The notes under the pieces are model-generated. The model was not told the DNA's origin, searched no databases, and saw only the letters and a list, made by a program, of their open reading frames with translations. Below are positions 42,776 to 50,705 of a DNA stretch of 64,000 bases, in pieces. The DNA is from Gilvimarinus sp. DA14. GTDB lineage: Bacteria; Pseudomonadota; Gammaproteobacteria; Pseudomonadales; Cellvibrionaceae. The DNA lies in the NCBI RefSeq assembly GCF_024204685.1, contig NZ_CP100350.1, forward strand, positions 1,776,501 through 1,840,500, read 5' to 3'. Each line of letters begins with the position of its first letter. Position 1 is the stretch's first letter. A program made the position numbers and the translations under genes.

Positions 42776-44242
42776 TTACGGCGGCAAACTATTGATAAAA
42801 CCCACCAGCCCATAGTAGTAACTGGTAATGCTCTGCCCGAAGGCGGTAGAGGCGCGATGACCAATACCGGCCGCCTGATAAGACAGCACCATCTGCTCGC
42901 CGTAGTTCGCCAGATGAATCAGATCGTAGTTGCCGGGCGAGGTGATCGTGGGGCAAGCCAGCAAATCATCCACGCCCAACTTGCCCATCGACAAATCCGC
43001 CGGGTGCCCCATATAGCTCAAACCAATGTAGGGCGAGTCGGTGTCTACTTCCCCGAGGGCGTAACCGTATTTATGATAGTTGCCACCATCGTCCAGCTCG
43101 GGGTAGTAGCACAGGTAGGCGTTTTCGCTATCAGGCGCACCCGGCACTGGGGCCTCGAGGAAGTTTTCGCGAATCCAGTTCGGCGAAAAAACGGTGGTAG
43201 AGTCCAGCACCCAGACCCCGGAAGGACGAGAGGTCATTTGCTGCACCGGATCGCTGGACTGAGGATCGGCTAACTCGCCATAGGCTGAATGCACAGCCAC
43301 TCCGCCACCTAGCGAATTGCCGGTCAAAACTATTTTGGTCGGATCTATGTTGAGAGTCGCGGCGTAATAGTGCAGAAACTGCACCAGCTTGGCCATGTCC
43401 TTCTTGCCCAGCGGGTTATTAAATTCGTCCAGCTCTTTGAGTGGATGGCGAAAATCCGGTACCGCCACGGCATAACCAAGATTGAGCAAAAACTTTAAAA
43501 TACTGGCGCTGCCCAGGCGAAAGGTTTCTTTGGATTTACTGGCAGAGTGGCCCAGCACGATCAGTGGCTTGGGGGCAGTACTGTCTATCTCGCCGTCCGC
43601 GGCACTGTTTGGGTAGTAAAAATCAAACGTCAGGTAATTGATGTGTGCCGACGCCGGCTCGCCCTTGGCGCCTGGAAAATCCGGCGAGGTGCGATAGTCA
43701 TTAACCCAAGGGTCGGCGCGTGCAAAGAAAATGTCGGCGTAAAAGTGACAGTAATAGGCCGAATCGCATTTTTCGTAGTCCTGTCCGTCATTGAGGGTTC
43801 TGACATCAACGCGTAAATCAGACAGGGTGTCCAGACTGACTTCGCCGCGTAAAGTAATCGCGTGACAATACTGCAAAGGCTTGTCAGCTATATTGGAAAT
43901 ATCGCCGATACAAACTTCCAGTGTTTCTGTTTCGCCAGTGTAAAGTTGTAGCACAGCCGGGTGATGAATTTTCCAATCCACTCCAACCACTGTCGCCCCA
44001 GTGTTGCGCTTTGCCACATAGGAACCGTTAACGTAAAAATAGTGGGCACTAAAAGAGAGCTCTGGCGGCGGAGCCGATGGCAGCGCAACATCGTAGTACA
44101 CATTAAAGCTACTGCGAGGCGTTACCTCAACATAACTGTCTGCCACAGCGCGATCATCTACCGTATGTATATTGACTTCAGAAGCCGCACACACGCCGCT
44201 TGCCCAAGCCAGCATTAAGCTGCACCACACTAACTTTCTCAT
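42776..44242 (-). CDS. secreted alpha/beta hydrolase, paralogue 2
   Basis: 488 residues from the start at 44242, chosen for GAGG just upstream and for a clean signal peptide (MRKLVWCSLMLAWASGVCA). It has the same layout and exactly the same length as the neighbour at 41244: N-terminal beta domain (about 25-140, SSFNVYYDVALPSAPP), LIVLGHSASKSKETF, VAVPDFRHPLKE, nucleophile in GNSLGGG, and the end YYYGLVGFINSL. The pair is a tandem duplication that has diverged widely. The two genes are 65 bases apart, probably one operon. Substrate unknown. Confidence 0.82.
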   Translation of the reverse strand: MRKLVWCSLMLAWASGVCAASEVNIHTVDDRAVADSYVEVTPRSSFNVYYDVALPSAPPPELSFSAHYFYVNGSYVAKRNTGATVVGVDWKIHHPAVLQLYTGETETLEVCIGDISNIADKPLQYCHAITLRGEVSLDTLSDLRVDVRTLNDGQDYEKCDSAYYCHFYADIFFARADPWVNDYRTSPDFPGAKGEPASAHINYLTFDFYYPNSAADGEIDSTAPKPLIVLGHSASKSKETFRLGSASILKFLLNLGYAVAVPDFRHPLKELDEFNNPLGKKDMAKLVQFLHYYAATLNIDPTKIVLTGNSLGGGVAVHSAYGELADPQSSDPVQQMTSRPSGVWVLDSTTVFSPNWIRENFLEAPVPGAPDSENAYLCYYPELDDGGNYHKYGYALGEVDTDSPYIGLSYMGHPADLSMGKLGVDDLLACPTITSPGNYDLIHLANYGEQMVLSYQAAGIGHRASTAFGQSITSYYYGLVGFINSLPP

Positions 44243-44634
44243 ACACCTCGCCCCGCCCGATTGAGATCGGGAGTATTTGTATCCGCTGATGTGAAAGCTC
44301 AACAAGCCTGTGCACGAAATGCTTGGCGTAGCCGCACAGTGAGCATAATTGTGGGTACAATCTAGTTAGTATTTTGGCTGAAGCTGGCAGAGAGAAACCT
44401 GCCCAAAGGAACGTGTTGCTGCGATTACTATGCTAATACAAGCCGAGCGACATCCGCCAGAGGCGCGTCAGCTGTTTTATAGAGTTTAATTTTATTAGCA
44501 CCCCTGTGCTTACATTGCGCCAATCTATAAGACAAAAACTGGCTCAAAAGAAGGCGAGTAGCCACCAAAGCTCAGAAAAAACATGGACGGGAGGGGCCGC
44601 TCTTTGGAGCGACCCGACCGCCGATAAGCCTCTG
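44243..44634. other. gene-free region between CBS gene and the hydrolase pair
   Basis: 392 bp without a gene. At 44256-44271 CCCGAT and ATCGGG form a perfect six-pair hairpin (loop TGAG) ten bases before the ribosome site of hydrolase paralogue 2, a possible control of its translation. At 44594-44615 a nine-base inverted repeat with one mismatch lies just past the CBS gene end, and T6 follows about 15 bases later, so it may be its terminator. The rest is AT-rich and probably holds the hydrolase promoter. Confidence 0.5.
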
Positions 44635-45057
44635 CTAGTGGTATAAACGACTGGCGTTGGTAACGCGTTTACTGAGATCTGCACTCTGGCTGTGAGCGGC
44701 AATGTCACTCAGACTAATGACGCCGACAAAGTCTTTATTGCTGGGATTGTTCAACACCACCAGCCGCTGTACCTGCTGATCCTGCATACTTTGCAGTACC
44801 TCGGCGGGGCTGTCGTCCTCGTAACAGTAAAGCACCTTACCACTGGCAATCTTGCCGACCTGCTCATCGGGGCTTTTGCCCTCGGCCACAGCGCGAATCG
44901 CAATGTCCCTGTCAGTGACAATACCGACAATTTTTTCGTTGTGGGCGATAGGCGTGAAGCCTCGGCCCGTGTCGCGCATGCGCTCGGCAGCTTCGCGAAT
45001 AGTCGCTTCCTGCTCCAGATATTCGGGACGTTCAGTCATCATATCGCGTACTTTCAT
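44635..45057 (-). CDS. CBS-pair domain protein
   Basis: 140 residues, made of two CBS motifs (about 8-60 and 72-128) with little else. MKVRDMMTERPEYL and GIVTDRDIAIRAVAEG are typical of stand-alone CBS proteins that bind adenosine nucleotides. The start at 45057 has a perfect AGGAGG seven bases upstream; a longer frame to 45111 would ignore it. It is likely an energy-sensing regulator of another protein; no partner is adjacent. Confidence 0.88.
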   Translation of the reverse strand: MKVRDMMTERPEYLEQEATIREAAERMRDTGRGFTPIAHNEKIVGIVTDRDIAIRAVAEGKSPDEQVGKIASGKVLYCYEDDSPAEVLQSMQDQQVQRLVVLNNPSNKDFVGVISLSDIAAHSQSADLSKRVTNASRLYH

Positions 45058-45232
45058 ACATACCTCCTGATTCTTCGGGGAATCTATATCGATTGAGACA
45101 ATGAAACCCACCAGTGGCTACGCAACACCTGTACCAGGCCACCCAGGCGGCACCTGCGCTCTTGTCAGAGCCGACTGAGGCCTATTGCGGTTGCAGAAAT
45201 TGCACTTGCCTTCAGGTGAATTCGCAACATTT

Positions 45233-45286
45233 GCAAAGCGGACTTAAAAATACGCTTTGCCTGCCAGAAAACGCTGTGCATACTTT
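45233..45286 (+). promoter_or_regulatory. promoter-operator region of the fatty-acid oxidation operon
   Basis: In the 342 bp gap 45058-45399, GCAAAGCG (45233-45240) and CGCTTTGC (45253-45260) are perfect inverted arms. The right arm overlaps a candidate -35 (TTGCCT, 45257-45262), with TACTTT (45281-45286) as -10 at 18-base spacing. A repressor bound here would block transcription; a fatty-acid regulator of the PsrA/FadR kind is possible but not shown. Confidence 0.45.
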
Positions 45287-45399
45287 ATGCTTAACACAGT
45301 ACAGCAGTCAGCATTAAAAGGTATTTACTGCCATACTCAGGGGCCTGCGACATCTGTAACGCAATCCCGACCCATAAGCGAACAACAAAAGGATGACTT

Positions 45400-46710
45400 A
45401 TGAGTTCTCTTGATCAGTCCTCTTCCGGCGGTGGCCGCCCAGTGTATCTGGTTGACGGCGCCCGCACCCCTTTCATCAAAGCGCGAGGCAAGCCTGGCCC
45501 TTTTACCCCGGTAGACTTAGCCGTGCAGGCGGGCCGCTCCCTGCTGCTGCGCCAACCTTTGCCCAAAGACGCTTTTGACCAAGTCATACTCGGTTGTGTA
45601 AACGTTGTTGCCAGTGAGATGAACCCAGGTCGCATTGCGGCGCTGCGGCTCGGGCTGGCAGAGACCATTCCCGCCTTTACGATGCAGATCAACTGCGGCT
45701 CGGGCATGCAATCGGTGGATACCGCATACCGCTACATTCGCGAGGGCCGGCAGGATTTAATTCTGGCCGGAGGGGCCGAAGCCCTCAGCCACGCGCCATT
45801 AATGCTAACGCCCGCCGCCACCGAATGGCTCGCCGAGCTTGGCCTTGCGCGCTCCATGGGCGATAAACTCAAGCATTTGGCAAAATTCAAACCTGGTTAT
45901 ATCAAGCCCGTTATCAGTCTGCAGCAGGGGCTGACCGACCCGGTGGTGGAACTCAATATGGGGCAAACCGCCGAGGTGGTTGCCAACCTTTTCGGCATCA
46001 GCCGCGAACAGGCCGACGACTATGCCGCCAGCAGCCACCTGCGTTTGGCCAGAGCGCAGGAAGAGGGCTATCTGGACGATGAAGTCGTGCCCCTCTACGC
46101 CCCCGACGGTAAGGTGTATACCTTCGATGACGGTGTGCGTCCCGATAGCACCGCCGATAAACTGGCTAAGCTCAAGCCCGTTTTCGAGCGCCCCTACGGC
46201 AAGGTCACCGCGGGTAACAGCTCGCAAATTACCGATGGCGCCAGCTGGCTGATTCTGGCCTCGGAGGAGGCGGTGGAAAAATACGGACTCACGCCCAAAG
46301 CGGTCATCAAAGACAGCGAGTGGTCTGGCCTGGAGCCAGAAATCATGGGCCTGGGCCCGGCGGTAAGTGCCGGACGCCTGGCACAGCGCAATAAAATGAC
46401 ACTGGACGACATTGAGCTGCTGGAGCTCAACGAGGCCTTCGCCGCCCAGGTGCTCGGCTGCCTTGCCGCCTGGGAGGACGCCGACTTCTGCCGCGCGGTA
46501 TTCGACTCAGAACCACTGGGAAGGTTTAACCGCGACCGCCTCAATATCGACGGCGGCGCGATCAGCCTGGGCCACCCGGTGGGCACCAGCGGTAACCGTA
46601 TCGTGCTGCATTTAATGAATGCGCTGCACCGCCAGGGTTTAAAGCGCGGTATTGCCACTCAGTGTATCGGCGGCGGGCAGGCCGGCGCCATGTTAATTGA
46701 AACCGTGTAG
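45400..46710 (+). CDS. acetyl-CoA C-acyltransferase (thiolase, FadI-like)
   Basis: 436 residues. It cleaves 3-ketoacyl-CoA with CoA. The acyl-accepting Cys is Cys99 in QINCGSGMQS, the base His is in ISLGHPVGTSGNR (about 388), and the second Cys is in ATQCIGGGQAG near the end. AAAGGATGACTT precedes the start. The next gene, coding for the hydratase/dehydrogenase subunit, begins eight bases after the stop, so the two probably form one trifunctional-type complex. Confidence 0.93.
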   Translation: MSSLDQSSSGGGRPVYLVDGARTPFIKARGKPGPFTPVDLAVQAGRSLLLRQPLPKDAFDQVILGCVNVVASEMNPGRIAALRLGLAETIPAFTMQINCGSGMQSVDTAYRYIREGRQDLILAGGAEALSHAPLMLTPAATEWLAELGLARSMGDKLKHLAKFKPGYIKPVISLQQGLTDPVVELNMGQTAEVVANLFGISREQADDYAASSHLRLARAQEEGYLDDEVVPLYAPDGKVYTFDDGVRPDSTADKLAKLKPVFERPYGKVTAGNSSQITDGASWLILASEEAVEKYGLTPKAVIKDSEWSGLEPEIMGLGPAVSAGRLAQRNKMTLDDIELLELNEAFAAQVLGCLAAWEDADFCRAVFDSEPLGRFNRDRLNIDGGAISLGHPVGTSGNRIVLHLMNALHRQGLKRGIATQCIGGGQAGAMLIETV

Positions 46711-46718
46711 GAGGCCTT

Positions 46719-48824
46719 ATGAACGGAATTATTCTCAACAGCTTACGCGGCCGTGAAAAGGCCATAGGCCCCTTCGCCGAAGCTGGCCAATCCCAGCCTC
46801 AAGCCTGGCAGCATTGGTCTCTTAAAATCGACAGCGAACAAATCGCCTGGCTGATGTTTGACTGCCAAGGATCTGACGTGAACGTGCTCTCCCAGCCGGT
46901 ACTGGAAGAGCTGGATGAAATTGTCATGACTCTGCAGGCAGACAAACCCAAGGCGCTGGTACTGCGCTCGGCCAAGGCTTCCAACTTTTGTGTGGGCGCC
47001 GACATCAAAGAATTTGGCCAGTTGGAAACCACAGATGCTGCCAGGCAAAAGCTCGAAGCGGCGCACAATGTGGCCAACCGTTTCGCCGCTCTACCCTTTA
47101 CCAAGGTTGCCGTGGTGCACGGCCACTGCTTTGGCGGCGGGCTGGAGCTGGCGCTCACCTGTGACTATCGCATCGGCGTGCAGGGTTCGGCCTATGGTTT
47201 TCCCGAGATTATGCTGGGCCTTCACCCAGGGCTCGGTGGTACCGCGCGCAGCATCGATTTAATAGACCCAATTCAGGCCATGACCATGATGCTGACGGGT
47301 AAAACCCAGCGCGATTACCGGGCCAAAAAACTCGGTTTAATTGACGCGCTGGTGCCCGAGCGCCACGTGTACGGCGCCATTGATGCAGCGATTAACGGCA
47401 AGCTCAAGCGCGGCAAGCGCGATCTTAAATCGCGGCTTATGTTGAGCGGCCCGGCGCGTAAATTCAGCGCCAAGAAAATGCGCGAGCAAGCCGCCAGCAA
47501 AGCACCACCCGAGCACTACCCGGCTCCGAACAAGCTGATCGAGCTATGGGAGGAATACGGCGGCAACACCAAGGCTATGCTTAAGGCCGAAATCGATTCG
47601 TTCTGTGAATTGCTGCTAACCGACACTTCGCGCAATCTGGTGCGTGTTTTCTTCCTGCAAGAGAACCTGAAAAAACAAGCCAGCAGCGCCGAGACGGATG
47701 CAAACTTTAGCCACGTTCACGTAATTGGCGCCGGCGCCATGGGCGGCGACATCGCCGGCTGGTGTGCGCTGCAAGGCATGACCGTCACCCTGTTTGATAT
47801 GAAACCCGAAATTATCGGCAAAGCGATCGGGCGGACTGCCGCACTGTGCGATAAAAAGCGCCTGGGGGCAGCGGCCAAGCGCGCAGTACTGGACCGCCTG
47901 ATTCCCGACCTCAATCACCAGGGTGTCGCCTCGGCGGATGTGGTGATTGAAGCGGTACCAGAAAAAATAGAGATCAAACGCCAGGTGTATAAAGACATTG
48001 AGCCGCGCCTAAAACCGGGCGCCATCCTGGGCACCAATACCTCCAGCATTCCGCTCGACCAACTGGCCGAAGAGCTGCAAAGCCCCGAGCGCTTGGTGGG
48101 CCTGCACTTTTTTAACCCGGTCGCGCAAATGCAATTACTGGAAGTGGTTAAACACCCAAAACTGGCCGACGATACTTATCAAAAAGCCCTGGCTTTTACC
48201 GGTAAGATCAAACGCCTGCCGGTGCCAGTGGCGGGAACACCGGGCTTTCTGGTAAACCGCGCACTGACCCCCTATTTACTCGAGGCAATTGTGCTGTTAG
48301 ATGAAGGTGTTAAACCCGAGCTGATCGACAAGGCAGCGGAAGATTTCGGCATGCCCATGGGGCCGGTGGAACTGGCCGACGTTGTCGGCTTGGATATTTG
48401 TCTAGGCGTAGCCGATATGCTGCGCAGCTCGCTGGATAACGCCATGCCCGCTGCCCCCGAGTGGATGAAAGAAAAAGTCCAAATAGGGGACCTGGGCAAA
48501 AAAACCGGCAAAGGCTTATACACCTGGAAAAAGGGCAAACCAGAGAAAGACGATAACCCCGGAGAGGTGCCCGAAGGTTTAACCGACCGTCTGTTACTGC
48601 CCATGCTCAACACCTGTAAAGCCTGCCTGCGCGAAGGTGTGATTGACAATGAAAAGCTGCTAGATGGCGCCATGATATTCGGCACTGGCTTTGCGCCGTT
48701 CAAAGGTGGTCCGATGAATTACAGCCACACCCGGGGCGAGGCGGATATCAAACAAGCCCTGCAACAACTTGCAGATAAACACGGCGAACGTTTCACCCCG
48801 GACAGCAGCTGGGACAATGGCTGA
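46719..48824 (+). CDS. multifunctional fatty-acid oxidation protein (enoyl-CoA hydratase/3-hydroxyacyl-CoA dehydrogenase, FadJ-like)
   Basis: 701 residues. N-terminal crotonase domain about 25-300 with FCVGADIKEF, VHGHCFGGGLELAL and the second Glu in YGFPEIMLGLHPGLGG; 3-hydroxyacyl-CoA dehydrogenase domain from about 328, NAD motif VIGAGAMGGDIAGW, catalytic-His segment GLHFFNPVAQM, then two C-terminal dehydrogenase modules (TPGFLVNRAL; GTGFAPFKGGPM). It performs the second and third steps of beta-oxidation. AGGAGG precedes the start; the 3' end overlaps the next gene by eight bases. Confidence 0.93.
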   Translation: MNGIILNSLRGREKAIGPFAEAGQSQPQAWQHWSLKIDSEQIAWLMFDCQGSDVNVLSQPVLEELDEIVMTLQADKPKALVLRSAKASNFCVGADIKEFGQLETTDAARQKLEAAHNVANRFAALPFTKVAVVHGHCFGGGLELALTCDYRIGVQGSAYGFPEIMLGLHPGLGGTARSIDLIDPIQAMTMMLTGKTQRDYRAKKLGLIDALVPERHVYGAIDAAINGKLKRGKRDLKSRLMLSGPARKFSAKKMREQAASKAPPEHYPAPNKLIELWEEYGGNTKAMLKAEIDSFCELLLTDTSRNLVRVFFLQENLKKQASSAETDANFSHVHVIGAGAMGGDIAGWCALQGMTVTLFDMKPEIIGKAIGRTAALCDKKRLGAAAKRAVLDRLIPDLNHQGVASADVVIEAVPEKIEIKRQVYKDIEPRLKPGAILGTNTSSIPLDQLAEELQSPERLVGLHFFNPVAQMQLLEVVKHPKLADDTYQKALAFTGKIKRLPVPVAGTPGFLVNRALTPYLLEAIVLLDEGVKPELIDKAAEDFGMPMGPVELADVVGLDICLGVADMLRSSLDNAMPAAPEWMKEKVQIGDLGKKTGKGLYTWKKGKPEKDDNPGEVPEGLTDRLLLPMLNTCKACLREGVIDNEKLLDGAMIFGTGFAPFKGGPMNYSHTRGEADIKQALQQLADKHGERFTPDSSWDNG

Positions 48825-50685
48825 AGCAAAAACCTACTGCGATAGCGCTAAGGCCGCGCAAGACATTGTCGCGGCCGTGGGAAAAAACATTGTCCTCGCT
48901 CTGCCACTGGGCATTGGCAAAGCCAACCGGCTTGCCAATGCCCTTTATCAACTTGCTTGCGAAGACTCCTCGATCCGACTGCATATTTACACAGCGCTGA
49001 CGCTGCAGGCGCCCCATCCAAACGGTCGTTTGGCTCGGGCGTTTTTGGAGCCTTTGCAGGAGCGCTTTTTTGCGGGCTATCCCGCTTTAGAGTACGCCGA
49101 GGCCCGCCGACAAAATGCTCTGCCGGATAATATTACCGTCACAGAGTTCTTTCTTCAGCCCGCCGCCTGGCTCGGCGAGCCGGACGCGCAGCAAAACTAT
49201 GCCGCCATTAACTACACTCACGCGCTCAACTTTTTACTGGACGCAGGGGTTAATCTGGTAATGCAGCTGGTCGCTCCCGACGACACGGATAGCTCCTTAA
49301 ACCTTAGCTGCAACCCGGATATCACACCAGATTTACTCAAGGCGAGAAGCGCAGGCCGAGCCGATTTTTTACTCGCCGGAGAGCTCAACCGTAACCTTCC
49401 CGTTATGGCTGGACAGACAAGGTGCGATCGGCGGGAGTTTTCAGTACTGCTCGACAGCCGTGATACTCAATACTCATTGTTTATGCCGCCGCGTAAGCCG
49501 GTGAGCTTAACCGATCACGCCATCGCACTGCATACCGCAGGCCTGATCAAAGACGGTGGCACCTTGCAAATTGGCATAGGCTCTATAAGCGACGCCATTT
49601 GCCACGCGCTGATTTTGCGGCACACGCAAAACGCCACATTTAACCAACTCTTACAATCCCTAGGATCGCAAGCGCCAGCAGTCTCCCCCACACAAACGCA
49701 AGCCTACTTAGGCGAGTTTACCCAAGGGCTCTACGGCCTGAGTGAAATGCTGGTAGAGGGATTTCTACCACTACTGCAACAGGGAATTGTAAAACGCGAA
49801 GTGGATGGCGCACTGCTGCATGCAGGCTTTTTTATGGGCAGTCCTGGCTTTTATCAAACGCTGCAAAACCTGCCAGCCGACGTGCGTAAGCGCATTCATA
49901 TGATGCCGGTATCCTTTATTAATGAGCTATACGGCGATGAACAAAGCAAGCGCCAAGCTCGTCGTCATGCACGGTTTATCAACTGCGCCATTATGACTAC
50001 CCTAACGGGCGCCGTAGTGGCGGACGGTTTAGAAAACGGTCAGGTCATTAGCGGGGTCGGAGGGCAGTACAATTTTGTCGCCCAGTCCCATGCCCTGGGT
50101 TCGGATTCGCGTTCCATTATTACTCTGCGCGCCACTCGCACCACTAAGGGCAAGGTCTCATCAAATATTGTCTGGAACTACGGCCACTGCACTATTCCCC
50201 GCCATTTGCGCGATATGGTTGTGACCGAATACGGTGTCGCCGACTTACGCGGCAAAAGTGATGCCGAGGTAATCGCCACCATGCTCAATGTTACCGACTC
50301 ACGTTTTCAGGCAGGTCTACTCAAGCAGGCGCAGCAAGCGGGAAAAATTCACCGCCACTATCAAATACCCCAAGCGCATCGGCGAAATACTCCCGAAGCA
50401 CTACGCCGAACCCTGGGCCCGGCCGTGAACAACAACCTGCTGCCAAGTTTCCCCCTGGGAAGCGAATTCAGCCAGTGCGAACAGCGACTGAGCCAAGCGC
50501 TCACGCGTTTGAAAGAAGCGGGAAATTCCATGCAACTGATATCGATTTTTTCCCAGGGGCTGGGCAAAAGCAACACTTATCAGCAAGAGCTGCAACGGCT
50601 ACAACTTACTCGTCCGGGGTTATCACACTCGATCATGCGAACCCTGGTAAGCGGTGCGCTTAGCGACATAGAAACAACGCCATAG
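48817..50685 (+). CDS. acetyl-CoA hydrolase/transferase family protein
   Basis: 622 residues from the ATG at 48817, which overlaps the fadJ-like stop and has GGGACA just upstream; a longer frame would add 16 residues inside the previous gene. The family's C-terminal CoA-transferase domain is clear: ISGVGGQYNFVAQSHALG, the NIVWNYGHCTIPRHLRD segment and VVTEYGVADLRGKSD. Related proteins move CoA between acetyl-, propionyl- or hydroxybutyryl-CoA and free acids. Within a beta-oxidation operon it may release or recycle CoA. The N-terminal ~100 residues are longer than in most relatives. Confidence 0.85.
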   Translation: MAEAKTYCDSAKAAQDIVAAVGKNIVLALPLGIGKANRLANALYQLACEDSSIRLHIYTALTLQAPHPNGRLARAFLEPLQERFFAGYPALEYAEARRQNALPDNITVTEFFLQPAAWLGEPDAQQNYAAINYTHALNFLLDAGVNLVMQLVAPDDTDSSLNLSCNPDITPDLLKARSAGRADFLLAGELNRNLPVMAGQTRCDRREFSVLLDSRDTQYSLFMPPRKPVSLTDHAIALHTAGLIKDGGTLQIGIGSISDAICHALILRHTQNATFNQLLQSLGSQAPAVSPTQTQAYLGEFTQGLYGLSEMLVEGFLPLLQQGIVKREVDGALLHAGFFMGSPGFYQTLQNLPADVRKRIHMMPVSFINELYGDEQSKRQARRHARFINCAIMTTLTGAVVADGLENGQVISGVGGQYNFVAQSHALGSDSRSIITLRATRTTKGKVSSNIVWNYGHCTIPRHLRDMVVTEYGVADLRGKSDAEVIATMLNVTDSRFQAGLLKQAQQAGKIHRHYQIPQAHRRNTPEALRRTLGPAVNNNLLPSFPLGSEFSQCEQRLSQALTRLKEAGNSMQLISIFSQGLGKSNTYQQELQRLQLTRPGLSHSIMRTLVSGALSDIETTP

Positions 50686-50705
50686 CGCAACCGCTTAAGT
50701 CACCG

